Origin: CBDUZS01 sp965371785
Lineage (GTDB): Bacteria; Fermentibacterota; Fermentibacteria; Fermentibacterales; JCC-6
Length of the DNA: 49,539 bases
Assembly (NCBI GenBank): GCA_965371785.1
Contig: CBDUZS010000011.1
Location: forward strand, 1-49,539
Direction: 5' to 3'
Shown: one piece after another, positions 15,785 through 24,846 of the stretch
How the letters are laid out: each line of letters starts with the position of its first letter
Numbering within the stretch: the first letter of the stretch is position 1
Program-made: the position numbers and the translations under genes
Notes under the pieces: generated by a model
The model's input: the letters and a program-made list of their open reading frames with translations, nothing else
Told to the model about the DNA's origin: nothing
Database searches by the model: none

Positions 15785-16888
15785 TTGAAGCGGGTCGCAG
15801 TCCTGGGCTCTACAGGCTCAATCGGAATGCAGGCGCTGGAAGTTATAAGTGAATCCCCGCAGCTCGTACTGCATTCCATCCTCTGCAACAGCAGGACCGA
15901 TATCCTGGACCGACAGATCGAAGAATACGAACCATCCAGCGCATACGTGATCGAACCTCCGAAGGGTTATTCTGGCTCCGCACTGAGCGGCAGAGATATC
16001 TTTCAGAGAGCGATTGATGGCGCTGATCTGGTTCTGAATGCAATCGTCGGCAGCGCCGGCCTCCGCGCAAGCCTGCTCACAGCGCAGAATGGGCTGACTC
16101 TTGCGCTGGCGAACAAGGAAAGCCTGGTGGTGGGAGGGGAGCTGTTGCGTGAGTTCATTGCATCCGGCAAAGTGATTCCCGTCGATAGTGAGCACAGCAC
16201 GATATTCAGATGTCTGGCCGGTGAGCACAACGCCTCGGGCATCATCCTCACGGCAAGCGGAGGTTCTCTGAGGGATTGTCCGCTCGATAACATCGGATCC
16301 GCCACACCATCCGAGGTTCTGAACCACCCAACCTGGGAAATGGGGGCAAGGATTACAGTCGATTCAGCCTCGATGGTGAACAAGGCTTTCGAGATCATTG
16401 AAGCGGGGTGGCTGTTTCCCGGGATCCCGATCGATGTAGTCATGCATCCACAGAGTATTGTGCACTCCTTTGTCCTGCTGGAGGATGGGTCGTGGAAGGC
16501 TCTGATGGGACAGCCCGACATGAGAATTCCCATCCAATACGCCCTGAAATGGCCCGAAGGTGATCTGTCCAGGATATCGAATGATTCACCTCTGGACTGG
16601 AGGGAACTCACGTTCAAACCACTCGAGAGCAGAAGGTATCCGGCGTTCGGCAGCGTTGTTCAGGCCTCGAAGGATGGAGGGACCTTTCCTGCCGTTGCCA
16701 ATGCATCGGATGAGATTGCCGTGAAGGCTTTTCTCGAAGGAAGAATCGATTTCGGAACAATTGCTGCCGTGATCGATGCAGTGCTTGCAAAGCACGATCG
16801 GGGGTCCATTTCATGCTTTGAGGACGTGCTCGAGGCTGACAGATGGGCCAGGGAAACCGCAGAAGAGGTGGTGAGCAACGCATGCTGA
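15785..16888 (+). CDS. dxr: 1-deoxy-D-xylulose 5-phosphate reductoisomerase
   Basis: This enzyme commits carbon to the MEP isoprenoid pathway, supplying the UppS precursors. NADPH motif 'VAVLGSTGSIGMQALEV', 'ANKESLVVGGELL', 'IPVDSEHSTIFRCL', 'LTASGGSLRD', 'NHPTWEMGARITVDSASMVN', 'HPQSIVHSFV'. TTG 15785 gives the family-typical start LKRVAVLGSTG, with GGGGG five bases upstream; a TTG at 15773 inside cdsA is the alternative. The end overlaps rseP. Confidence 0.96.
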   Translation: MKRVAVLGSTGSIGMQALEVISESPQLVLHSILCNSRTDILDRQIEEYEPSSAYVIEPPKGYSGSALSGRDIFQRAIDGADLVLNAIVGSAGLRASLLTAQNGLTLALANKESLVVGGELLREFIASGKVIPVDSEHSTIFRCLAGEHNASGIILTASGGSLRDCPLDNIGSATPSEVLNHPTWEMGARITVDSASMVNKAFEIIEAGWLFPGIPIDVVMHPQSIVHSFVLLEDGSWKALMGQPDMRIPIQYALKWPEGDLSRISNDSPLDWRELTFKPLESRRYPAFGSVVQASKDGGTFPAVANASDEIAVKAFLEGRIDFGTIAAVIDAVLAKHDRGSISCFEDVLEADRWARETAEEVVSNAC

Positions 16889-18156
16889 CCGTTGTTCTAC
16901 CCATTCTGGTAAAGGTTGCTGCGGTCGGATTCGGTCTCGGGATCATCATCATATTCCATGAACTCGGGCACTTTCTGGCTGCAAAGATGGTCGGGCTCGA
17001 AGTCGAGAGATTCTCAATCGGTTTTCCTCCGCACATCTGGAAGCGGAAGACGGGAGATACGGAGTACTGCATAGGCGCCATTCCGCTGGGCGGTTACGTA
17101 AAGGTCGATCTAGGAACATCCGGAGAGAATGTTTCACCCGTGGCCTGGTACAAACGCTCGATGGTCGTTCTTGCCGGTCCTCTGGCAAATCTGTTTCTTG
17201 CGGCCCTCATGATCTTTCTGGTGCTTGGCGTGGTCGGGCGGGAAATACCAGTTCATTCGAATGTAATCGGCAGTTCCCATAACCAGCTGAGCCTTGCTAT
17301 CGGGGATACTCTGCTTGCCATCAATGGTGTAACCGTAAACAATTTCGATGAAGCCATGGAGAACTTCATGCTCTCGTCATCTGGAGATCTTCTCGCGGGG
17401 ACGGCCGGGGGAAGAAGGAGCCTGGCGTACGAGCTCTCCGATGAGATTGCAGAGGTTTACACTCCCTTCATTTCCCCTGTGATAGGTGAGGCCGCTGTAG
17501 GAATGCCCGCATACGAAGCCGGGCTTCGTGAGGGTGACAGCCTGATCAGCATTGATGGACAGAGAGTTGTGGTATTCGCAGACGTTCAGAGTGCAGTTTC
17601 GGCTTATCCAGGTTTCGGAGAACTCGAAATAGTGTTCGCACGGGGAGAGGGGGGTGAACTCCATACCGCCAGGGTAAATCCTCTCGAATTCGAAGACCTG
17701 ATCCGCATTGGTATAGTCGCGGAAGGTGAGTCCGTTACAATGCGTCTCCCCCTGGGTAGAGCACTGGTCGTCGGATGTGTAGCCGCAGTTGAAGGCGCTG
17801 CGGCATTCTACGATGGGCTGATTAAACTGATTGCCAGACCCAGGGACCTTGTAGAGATGTCTGGTGGTCCCGTTTACGTGGTCGAGACACTGGGGCAGCA
17901 GGCCGGTTTCGGGCTGGCCAGGCTCCTCGAGACCATCTCGTACATTTCGCTTGCAATAATGGGTTTCAATCTGCTGCCGATACCCATGCTCGACGGAGGT
18001 CAGTTCCTGTTCCTTCTCTACGAGGGTCTAAGGAGAAAACCCCTGTCGAAGAAGGGGGTTCAGTTTGCGCAGCATGCGGGACTGGTAGTAATACTCGTGC
18101 TGTTCTCGGTCATCATCTTCAAGGACATCCACAGGGTTCTGACCCGGGTCAACTAG
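16882..18156 (+). CDS. rseP: RIP metalloprotease RseP (site-2 protease family)
   Basis: A membrane zinc protease of 424 residues. The first helix carries the HExxH motif in 'FHELGHFLAAKMVGLEVERF'; a PDZ region follows at about residues 205-265 ('AYEAGLREGDSLISIDGQRV'), and the last helices carry 'MGFNLLPIPMLDGGQF', with the third zinc ligand Asp. It cleaves anti-sigma factors and signal-peptide remnants. ATG 16882 overlaps the dxr end. The dxr-rseP order is conserved widely, and this gene closes the operon. Confidence 0.96.
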   Translation: MLTVVLPILVKVAAVGFGLGIIIIFHELGHFLAAKMVGLEVERFSIGFPPHIWKRKTGDTEYCIGAIPLGGYVKVDLGTSGENVSPVAWYKRSMVVLAGPLANLFLAALMIFLVLGVVGREIPVHSNVIGSSHNQLSLAIGDTLLAINGVTVNNFDEAMENFMLSSSGDLLAGTAGGRRSLAYELSDEIAEVYTPFISPVIGEAAVGMPAYEAGLREGDSLISIDGQRVVVFADVQSAVSAYPGFGELEIVFARGEGGELHTARVNPLEFEDLIRIGIVAEGESVTMRLPLGRALVVGCVAAVEGAAAFYDGLIKLIARPRDLVEMSGGPVYVVETLGQQAGFGLARLLETISYISLAIMGFNLLPIPMLDGGQFLFLLYEGLRRKPLSKKGVQFAQHAGLVVILVLFSVIIFKDIHRVLTRVN

Positions 18157-18452
18157 AACTCCGGTGGCGGAAGAGCGTTTGCCGAATCACTGAGACACCT
18201 GTAAAAGTGCGTCCATGCTCCAGGATTGGCGTTGCAGTAACCAATGAGTTCAGTGATTTCGTCCTGCGAGGGAGATTGCCGCCATTGCTCACTCCCTGGC
18301 GGCATACACCAGTATCGGGCAAGACGGCCGGAAATGTCCTCCAGCAGTTCACTTTCCTCGTGGGAGGGCACCGGTACTCTCTCGGATCTGCTGCATGCCG
18401 GCAGCAGCAGAGCAAATGCCATCAATAGCGGAAGATAACTACTCCAGATCAC
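18153..18452 (-). CDS. Small lipoprotein of unknown function
   Basis: A 99-residue protein. A GTG start is preceded by CAGGAGTACGG. The N-terminus is a short hydrophobic signal ending in a lipobox, 'ALLLPACSRSERV', so it should be lipid-anchored. The mature part is charged with several Trp and Tyr ('LARYWCMPPGSEQWRQSP') and matches no family that I know. Its stop and the rseP stop share the palindrome CTAG, so the two genes converge with overlapping ends; it is divergent from the large protease gene. Confidence 0.65.
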   Translation of the reverse strand: MIWSSYLPLLMAFALLLPACSRSERVPVPSHEESELLEDISGRLARYWCMPPGSEQWRQSPSQDEITELIGYCNANPGAWTHFYRCLSDSANALPPPEF

Positions 18453-18535
18453 CCGTACTCCTGTTCGAAAAAACCGTGTTGCAGTATACTTGAGCGGCGT
18501 TCAGACCTGCAAGCCAGCATCCCCGGGGAGGGCAC

Positions 18536-21415
18536 ATGAGATTCCCTGCAGTAACAATTTTTCTGATCGTTAACGTTGCACTGGCTACGTACTTCGGAAG
18601 GAACAAGCTCCAGACCGGTACGGATGACTGGTGGGAAATATCATCAACCCACTTCACGGTTTATTATACCGAGGGTTCCGAGGTTCCCGCGGAGACCCTG
18701 GCTGTAATCGCGGACAGAGAACTCAGTGAGCTCGCAAGACAGTTCGATTACTACCCGGACAAGCCGATACCCATTGTCCTGTACACTTCACCGGCGGATT
18801 TCAGGCAGACCGATATCACCACCAGCGAACTCGGAGAGTCGATAGGCGGTTTCACGGAGTTCTTCAAGGGTCGCATCGTAGTGCCTTTCAATGGGTACTG
18901 GACAGAATTCCGACATGTCGTTCAGCATGAAATATCTCATGCATTCGTTTTCGATATGCTGTATCAAAGATCGCTCTACAACATCGTATCATCCAGAACT
19001 CCACTCTGGACGATGGAGGGACTCGCGGAGTACACCTCACTGGGATGGGATGAAGCATCCGAAACCGAGTTCAGAGACATGGTGATAGGCCTGCAGATCG
19101 TCTCAATACAGGAGCTCTCGCGTCGAAGCGATTACCTGAGTTACAGGGAAGGTCAGGCGATTTACCACTTCATAGTTGAACGGTATGGAGAGGAGATTCT
19201 GAAGGAATTCGTCAGCCGTCTCGCATCATCAAAGGGAATAAACGATACCATTGAGGAAGCCCTGGGCATGTCGATTGCTCAGTTCAACGAAAAATTCCTG
19301 GACTGGGCCCGCGAGTCCTACTGGTCAGAACTCGCATTCCGAGAGGGTCCTGAAGACATTGGAAATCCCGTGTACGAGGATAATGACCGTGTTCTCTCTC
19401 TCGGGTGCGTGATTTCCGCTGATGGCTCACTCATTGCAGGGCTGGAACAGCACCATGCCAACCTTGCCGTAACCATCAGATCCATGCTCACCGGTGAGAT
19501 CGTGGCCAGGCCTGTTGTTACGGGCGGCTTGCCCGATCTTGGCCTTTCACCAGCCTACAGGATATGCGACTTCTCTCCCACAGCCGATTCACTCGTTGTG
19601 GCATTTCACGGAATACTGTACGACGGGCTCATGATCTGTACCGAGGATGGACGGGAGGAACTGCCTGTCTCGATGGATCTGATACGTGATCCCGTATGGT
19701 CCCCCGATGGAAGATTCATTGCTTTCGCCGGCCTCTCCGAGGGTTACCTGGACGTATACAACTGGGAGCTTTCGGAGCATGAACTCACAAGACTGACCGG
19801 GTCATCGGAGGGAATCAGAGACCTTCATTGGGGGGACGGAGGTCTTATAGGAGTAACCGAGAACGATGGGGGAGCATCTTTCAGCATCGTATCCATTGGC
19901 TTTGATGGAGAATCGGAAGAATTGTTCAGCGACGCCAGCGAGATAAGATACCCTATCGGAACCGGTGCAGGGATCATATTTCTCTCGAGCATGTACTCCG
20001 CTCCCGACCTCTTCTTTCTCGATGCGGAAGGTGAACTCTCACAACTGACCAACCTCTACAGAACTATCGAGTATCCTGCCTGGGCAGAATCATCGGAGGT
20101 GCTGGTCTTCACGAGCACCGACTGGGGAGGCTATGGTGTCTTTCTTGCGTACGATGTGCTCGATCGTAGAGTTCCGGGTATTCTCGATGCGAATGAGGAC
20201 GAATCCGTATTGAACACGTGCGCCCGCATATCTTCGGCCGATCTCGAACGTTCACTCTCCAGGGCACGTCTTCCGGAACTCGAAACTCCCGCTCCGGAAC
20301 AGGAGCCCTTTCTCCGTATTGTTCCCTACTCTCCGAAACTCTCCATAGATGTTGTATCGGCTGTAGCGGCATACGATTCGTACCAGGGGCTCGCAGGTTA
20401 CACTCAGTTCATCTTCAGCGATGTGCTTGCGCACAATCGACTGGCAGTCCTTGCCGACGTCAACGGTGATATCTCCGATGCTGATGCCGGTGTCTACTAC
20501 ATGTACCTGCGAAAACGTGTCGACCTGGGAGCGTTCATCTACAGGAACTCGAACAGGTACAGATTCCGTTTCGAAGACGGGCATTCAGAGATTGTGAGAG
20601 ATGTCGATACGGGTATTGGAGTGGGCGTCCGATATCCGTTCACACCGAGCCTGAGAATCGATGGGGAAGTGGATTACAGACATCTGAGCAGGACTGGCAT
20701 CTGGAACTCGGATGTATCACTCGATGAGGACATCGTCTCCATATCCGGAAGTGTCGTTTACGACAACGCACTCTGGGGATCCGTAGGCCCCAGGGTAGGC
20801 AACAGGATGAACATCGGGTTCGAATACGCTCCAGGATTAGGTTCGACCGTCAGTTTCACCACTCTGACCGTTGATCTGAGGCAGTACCTCTGGCTTTCTT
20901 CAAAAGTCACTCTTGCCCTCAGGCTGGCCGGAGGAACGAGTTTTGGAGAGAATGCCCAGAGGTTTTTCGTGGGGGGTACCGTTCCCCACAGGATCAGCCA
21001 TGGTGAAGTACAGGGGACCGAAAACCTCCTTGGGTTCTACACGAGCTATGCGGACATGCTCAGAGGTTACGATTTCGCTGAGCTCCAGGGCAGAAGGTAC
21101 GGAGTCGCATCAGTAGAGGTCAGGATTCCGGTCATCAGGAGTCTCTCCCTTGATGCTCCGCTTCCCATGACGATCTACAACGGCAGGGGAGCTCTGTTTC
21201 TGGATGCGGGTACTGCATTCGATGACCTGACAAGCTGGCGGGGAGCAACGACCAGCGGCGGCTTCAGGCTTGATGACCTGAAACTGGGAATAGGTATTGG
21301 TTTCAGGATCAATCTCGGTATTCTGCTGTTGAAGACGGATACCGCCTGGCGAACCAACCTGAGAGGGATTTCCCAAAAACCTGTTCACTACCTGACTCTT
21401 GGAGCGGAGTTTTGA
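18536..21415 (+). CDS. Fusion of peptidase-MA-like domain, TolB-like propeller and BamA-type barrel
   Basis: 959 residues. A short N-terminal hydrophobic signal is followed by a gluzincin-like peptidase domain: 'VVQHEISHAFVFDML' (HExxH variant HEISH) and downstream 'WTMEGLAEYTSLGWDE', which supplies the third ligand Glu. Residues about 290-600 contain PD40/WD-like repeats such as 'DPVWSPDGRFIAFAG', as in TolB and DPP-IV propellers. The last 300 or so residues alternate beta-strands ('AGVYYMYLRKRVDLGAFIY', 'YGVASVEVRIPVIR') and end in an aromatic 'YLTLGAEF', the C-terminal signal of outer-membrane barrels. It is therefore probably an outer-membrane protein with a periplasmic protease-propeller module. 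The substrate is unknown. Confidence 0.8.
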   Translation: MRFPAVTIFLIVNVALATYFGRNKLQTGTDDWWEISSTHFTVYYTEGSEVPAETLAVIADRELSELARQFDYYPDKPIPIVLYTSPADFRQTDITTSELGESIGGFTEFFKGRIVVPFNGYWTEFRHVVQHEISHAFVFDMLYQRSLYNIVSSRTPLWTMEGLAEYTSLGWDEASETEFRDMVIGLQIVSIQELSRRSDYLSYREGQAIYHFIVERYGEEILKEFVSRLASSKGINDTIEEALGMSIAQFNEKFLDWARESYWSELAFREGPEDIGNPVYEDNDRVLSLGCVISADGSLIAGLEQHHANLAVTIRSMLTGEIVARPVVTGGLPDLGLSPAYRICDFSPTADSLVVAFHGILYDGLMICTEDGREELPVSMDLIRDPVWSPDGRFIAFAGLSEGYLDVYNWELSEHELTRLTGSSEGIRDLHWGDGGLIGVTENDGGASFSIVSIGFDGESEELFSDASEIRYPIGTGAGIIFLSSMYSAPDLFFLDAEGELSQLTNLYRTIEYPAWAESSEVLVFTSTDWGGYGVFLAYDVLDRRVPGILDANEDESVLNTCARISSADLERSLSRARLPELETPAPEQEPFLRIVPYSPKLSIDVVSAVAAYDSYQGLAGYTQFIFSDVLAHNRLAVLADVNGDISDADAGVYYMYLRKRVDLGAFIYRNSNRYRFRFEDGHSEIVRDVDTGIGVGVRYPFTPSLRIDGEVDYRHLSRTGIWNSDVSLDEDIVSISGSVVYDNALWGSVGPRVGNRMNIGFEYAPGLGSTVSFTTLTVDLRQYLWLSSKVTLALRLAGGTSFGENAQRFFVGGTVPHRISHGEVQGTENLLGFYTSYADMLRGYDFAELQGRRYGVASVEVRIPVIRSLSLDAPLPMTIYNGRGALFLDAGTAFDDLTSWRGATTSGGFRLDDLKLGIGIGFRINLGILLLKTDTAWRTNLRGISQKPVHYLTLGAEF

Positions 21416-22131
21416 GCAACGAAGTTCTCTGGATACTCTTCGTGCTCGGAAACCTTGGCGTAACCCTGCTCGTGTTCAGGTTCCTCGGTCGAGAAGGCCT
21501 GATGATCCTCATTGCTGCATTCATTATCCTGTGCAATCTCCAGGTGATGAAGATCACTACCCTGTTCGGAGTTACAGTTACACTGGGGAATGTGCTCTAC
21601 GGCTCCATTTTCTTCGCAACGGACCTTCTCAGTGAAGTCTATGGAAAGTCCGCAGCCAGGAAGGGCGTCCTGGTAGGTTTCATCTCCCTGCTGCTCATGA
21701 CCGGGGTGATGCAGCTCGCGCTCATGTTCAGCGTAGTCGATGATTCATGGGCTCTCCAGATTCAGGACTCGATGAGTACTCTCTTCGGTTTCCTTCCCCG
21801 TATCGCAGCCGCAAGTGTGGCGGCCTACCTCCTCAGTCAATTCCATGATGTGTGGGCGTTTCACTTCATACGCAGGAAAACCTCTGGTAAGCACCTCTGG
21901 CTACGAAACAACCTCTCGACGATGGTAAGCCAGCTGATTGACTCGATTGTCTTCTGCGGAATAGCATTCTGGGGTGTTCTGCCCAAGGAACTTTTCATTG
22001 AGATTCTGATATCAACCTACGTCATCAAGTTCGTTGTAGCCGCGGTTGATACACCGTTCATGTATCTCGGCAGAAAGCTGGCCAGCCGAGCCGCTTGTAA
22101 CGAGCCAGATGCGAAAGGCGGGACTGCTTGA
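21412..22131 (+). CDS. Queuosine precursor transporter (YhhQ/QPTR family)
   Basis: A six-helix inner membrane protein of 239 residues. 'ITTLFGVTVTLGNVLYGSIF' followed by 'FATDLLSEVYGKSAARKGV' is the characteristic VUT_1/YhhQ segment, and 'SQFHDVWAFHFIRRKTSGKH' is also conserved. Family members import queuine or preQ precursors for tRNA modification; the exact substrate here is inferred. TTG 21412 overlaps the previous stop (TTGA), and the end overlaps the next gene. Confidence 0.88.
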   Translation: MSNEVLWILFVLGNLGVTLLVFRFLGREGLMILIAAFIILCNLQVMKITTLFGVTVTLGNVLYGSIFFATDLLSEVYGKSAARKGVLVGFISLLLMTGVMQLALMFSVVDDSWALQIQDSMSTLFGFLPRIAAASVAAYLLSQFHDVWAFHFIRRKTSGKHLWLRNNLSTMVSQLIDSIVFCGIAFWGVLPKELFIEILISTYVIKFVVAAVDTPFMYLGRKLASRAACNEPDAKGGTA

Positions 22132-22934
22132 AGTATCTTGTAGCCGTACTGACTGCCGTCGTGTGCATTACAGCGTATGCCTGGGAATGCCCTCGATGTG
22201 AAGTAGAAAATTCTGGCGATTTCTGCTCCGACTGTCATCTTCTCAAACCACCTGCCTCAATGGCTTTCATCTCGGCCTGTACGGTCGAGCTGGAAGGAGT
22301 GACAATCGATGTGGAATCATTCTACATCGATTCTTTCCCTATCACGTACAGACAGATTCTCCCCTGGATGTCGGGCGTAATCGGTTCTCCCGAGGATCTG
22401 GCAGCGATCATTACAGGACAGTTCGATGAGAACTACCAGTTCCTGAGCTTTACACCCTTCATCAACAGCGAAGATGGAACTTCGCTTACGGTTCCTTCGG
22501 ATTGCTTCGGGATTCCTGCAGCTTCGTTAACATGGGAGGGCGCATCCCTCTACCTCCGTGATCAGGGGAAGCAGCTGCCAACGGCTGTTCAGCTCATGGC
22601 CGCTCGAAACGCTGGTGTGTTGGAAGGATTTGATGTCTACACCGTTATGAGTACGTACTCGGACGTCATGATGGCATCACTCGGAAACCTCCTGGGAAAC
22701 ATCTCGAATCAGTCCATGTTCACAGGGCATAGCACAGCCAGTGAGCGGATAATGTGGGAGTTTGCACGCGATCAGTGGGGAAGGCATCAGGATGAACCGA
22801 TTGACATGACTGGAAAGTACAGGATTCTGTTCAAACCTGTTGACCCCGTACAGCTTGGTGCGGCTGGAAGAAGTATGGGTTATTTCAATGTTATCTTCAG
22901 AGGTGTGGTTGTACTTCCGATGGAATGGCAGTAA
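22128..22934 (+). CDS. Secreted zinc-ribbon protein with a degenerate FGE/SUMF1-like domain
   Basis: 268 residues. The N-terminal signal peptide (VAVLTAVVCITAYA) is followed immediately by a four-cysteine ribbon CPRC...CSDC. The rest resembles a formylglycine-generating-enzyme/sulfatase-modifying fold: 'FYIDSFPITYRQILPWM' near the start, 'SLTWEGASLYLRDQGKQLPT' (compare the family's V-x-W-x-A-x-x-Y-x-x-W-x-G-K-R-L-P-T), and 'MWEFARDQWG'. The catalytic cysteines of true FGE are not visible, so a binding role is inferred. The TTG start overlaps the upstream stop (TTGA). Confidence 0.6.
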   Translation: MKYLVAVLTAVVCITAYAWECPRCEVENSGDFCSDCHLLKPPASMAFISACTVELEGVTIDVESFYIDSFPITYRQILPWMSGVIGSPEDLAAIITGQFDENYQFLSFTPFINSEDGTSLTVPSDCFGIPAASLTWEGASLYLRDQGKQLPTAVQLMAARNAGVLEGFDVYTVMSTYSDVMMASLGNLLGNISNQSMFTGHSTASERIMWEFARDQWGRHQDEPIDMTGKYRILFKPVDPVQLGAAGRSMGYFNVIFRGVVVLPMEWQ

Positions 22935-22951
22935 CGAAGGGAAGAAACGGG

Positions 22952-23548
22952 ATGAAGAAGTTAATCTGTTTTGTGATGATGATTGCGTTCATCGGTGCAT
23001 GCGGTGGCCGTGAGGTTACGCGAACTGATCCGGACACCACTACGGATCTCAGCGGCTACTGGAACGATACCGATGCGAGGATGGTTGCCGACAGCATCAT
23101 CGAACAATGCCTTGCCGGTAACTGGCTATGGCAGTTCGATGCCGTCAATTCCGAAAGAGGCCAGCCGGCCGTCAAACCGACCGTTCTCGTCGGAGGAGTA
23201 CGCAACCAGAGTACAGAGCACATCAATACGGACATCTTCATGAGCGAGATCGAGAGGGCGATGCTGAATTCGGGCTACATTCAGATTGCCGCCGGTGGAC
23301 AGGCTCGTGATGAAGTCAGAGGAGAGAGAACCGATCAACAGATCTTCGCCTCACCTGAGACCGCCGCAGAGTTCGGTCGCGAGATCGGAGCGGACTTCGT
23401 CATGACCGGCACCGTGAACTCGATCATCGATGAAGAGGGCAGCACCCGGGCAGTCTACTACCAGGTGAATCTCGAGTTAATCGATGTCGAGAGTGCTCTG
23501 AAAGTCTGGATGGGCAGCCTGGAGATAAAGAAGATCATAGAGTGGTGA
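22952..23548 (+). CDS. LpoB-like penicillin-binding protein activator lipoprotein
   Basis: 198 residues. A lipobox 'MIAFIGACGG' marks a lipoprotein. The core 'KPTVLVGGVRNQSTEHINTD' then 'IFMSEIERAMLNSGYIQIA' and 'ADFVMTGTVNSIIDEEG' matches LpoB/PF13036, which reaches through the peptidoglycan to stimulate PBP synthases in Proteobacteria. ATG 22952 was chosen after GGGAAGAAACGGG; the frame open to 22925 lies in the previous gene. It overlaps the next lipoprotein gene, and the two probably act together. Confidence 0.82.
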   Translation: MKKLICFVMMIAFIGACGGREVTRTDPDTTTDLSGYWNDTDARMVADSIIEQCLAGNWLWQFDAVNSERGQPAVKPTVLVGGVRNQSTEHINTDIFMSEIERAMLNSGYIQIAAGGQARDEVRGERTDQQIFASPETAAEFGREIGADFVMTGTVNSIIDEEGSTRAVYYQVNLELIDVESALKVWMGSLEIKKIIEW

Positions 23549-24846
23549 AGACACTCTCCGTTGTCGTACTGAGCCTTGTCTTTCTCGGTTGCGCATCAAG
23601 CTACACATCGGTGATGAAACCGGTGCGATCCGATCTCTCAATGGGAGATCCTGCGGAGGCTCTGAGAGAGCTGGAGCATGTTTTTCCCGATAGTACCGGG
23701 AAGAACAGGCTCCTTTACCTCATGGAGCTGGGGAATCTCTGCCGGCTTTCGGGAGATCAAGCCAGAGCACAATCTACCCTTATCACAGCTGACAGGCTCA
23801 GTGACCTTCAGCGGGGAACCGACATCGGCTCAGAGATCGGAGCTCTTCTGACAAGTGACCTTGCAAGGGAATTCCGCGGAGCTGATTACGAAAAGGTCTT
23901 CATCAACTACTGCCTTGCCGCCAGTTTCGCGGCAGACGGAAACATCGAGGATGCTCTCGTCGAAGCACGTCGCGTCAACGAGAAGCTGAAAGTGTTCAAT
24001 CAGGAATACAGCCACCAGAACCGTTACTGCGATGACGCCTTCATAAGATACCTGATGGGTGTTCTATACGAAGCAGGCGGCGACCTTGATGACGCTCTTG
24101 TCTCCTACCGGTTGGGGGCGGCCTTATACGATTCAGTCTACATCCGGGACTACGGCATCGAAGTGCCTGAGGCTCTGAAGGCTGATATCCTGAGATTGTG
24201 CAATGTGCTGGGTTTCCAGAGCATCTCGGATGAGTACGTTGGAATTTGGCCGGACATCGACTGGGAAGCCCGTGCCCCGGAGGATGGTTCGGGGGAAGTG
24301 GTCCTCATCCTCGAAGTGGGGAACATCTCCGCACGACGGGAGCACATCCATACGTTTGCTGCCGATAACAAGGTCTATTCCATAGCTCTCCCATCCATTC
24401 CCGATTTCCCAGTGATTCGCGTATCCGCATCGATCCACTCAGGTCGTTTTCGCGAACAGGTATTCCTTGTCGAAGACCTGAACGGAATTGCCAGAAAGAA
24501 CCTGGAGGACCATGCCGCGCGGGATGTTGCTGCGGCTATTGCCCGGCTGCTCGTCAAAGCAGGCATTTCCGAGGCAGGGGAGAGCATTGTCCGGGAGGCT
24601 ACCGATAACGAAGATCTTGCCGAGGGTATAGGCTTTCTCCTGAGTCTGATGGGTGCTGCTGTCGAACGTGCGGATCTCCGTGCATGGCTCACCCTTCCCG
24701 CTCAGATATATATGGCGAGAATGCCTCTTCCCTCGGGTGACCAGCCGATAGATGTCTACGTAAACGGCAGGCTGGTTTACTCCAATCCCTCGATCAGCAT
24801 AAGTGAAGGCGGGATAGAGCTGGTTTTCCTGCGCGAAGGTTTCTAA
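23542..24846 (+). CDS. COG3014-like lipoprotein with TPR-type helices
   Basis: 434 residues. Lipobox 'LSLVFLGCASS'. The N-terminal half is helical with repeat-like segments ('AEALRELEHVFPDSTGKNRL', 'YLMGVLYEAGGDLDDALVSY'); the C-terminal half is beta-rich ending in 'IDVYNGRLVYSN'-like strands. COG3014 proteins are known to be encoded beside LpoB-like lipoproteins, and that neighbour is present here, with an overlapping start. GTG 23542 and GTG 23545 are equally possible starts. The function is unknown; a link to cell-wall synthesis is inferred from context. Confidence 0.65.
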   Translation: MVKTLSVVVLSLVFLGCASSYTSVMKPVRSDLSMGDPAEALRELEHVFPDSTGKNRLLYLMELGNLCRLSGDQARAQSTLITADRLSDLQRGTDIGSEIGALLTSDLAREFRGADYEKVFINYCLAASFAADGNIEDALVEARRVNEKLKVFNQEYSHQNRYCDDAFIRYLMGVLYEAGGDLDDALVSYRLGAALYDSVYIRDYGIEVPEALKADILRLCNVLGFQSISDEYVGIWPDIDWEARAPEDGSGEVVLILEVGNISARREHIHTFAADNKVYSIALPSIPDFPVIRVSASIHSGRFREQVFLVEDLNGIARKNLEDHAARDVAAAIARLLVKAGISEAGESIVREATDNEDLAEGIGFLLSLMGAAVERADLRAWLTLPAQIYMARMPLPSGDQPIDVYVNGRLVYSNPSISISEGGIELVFLREGF

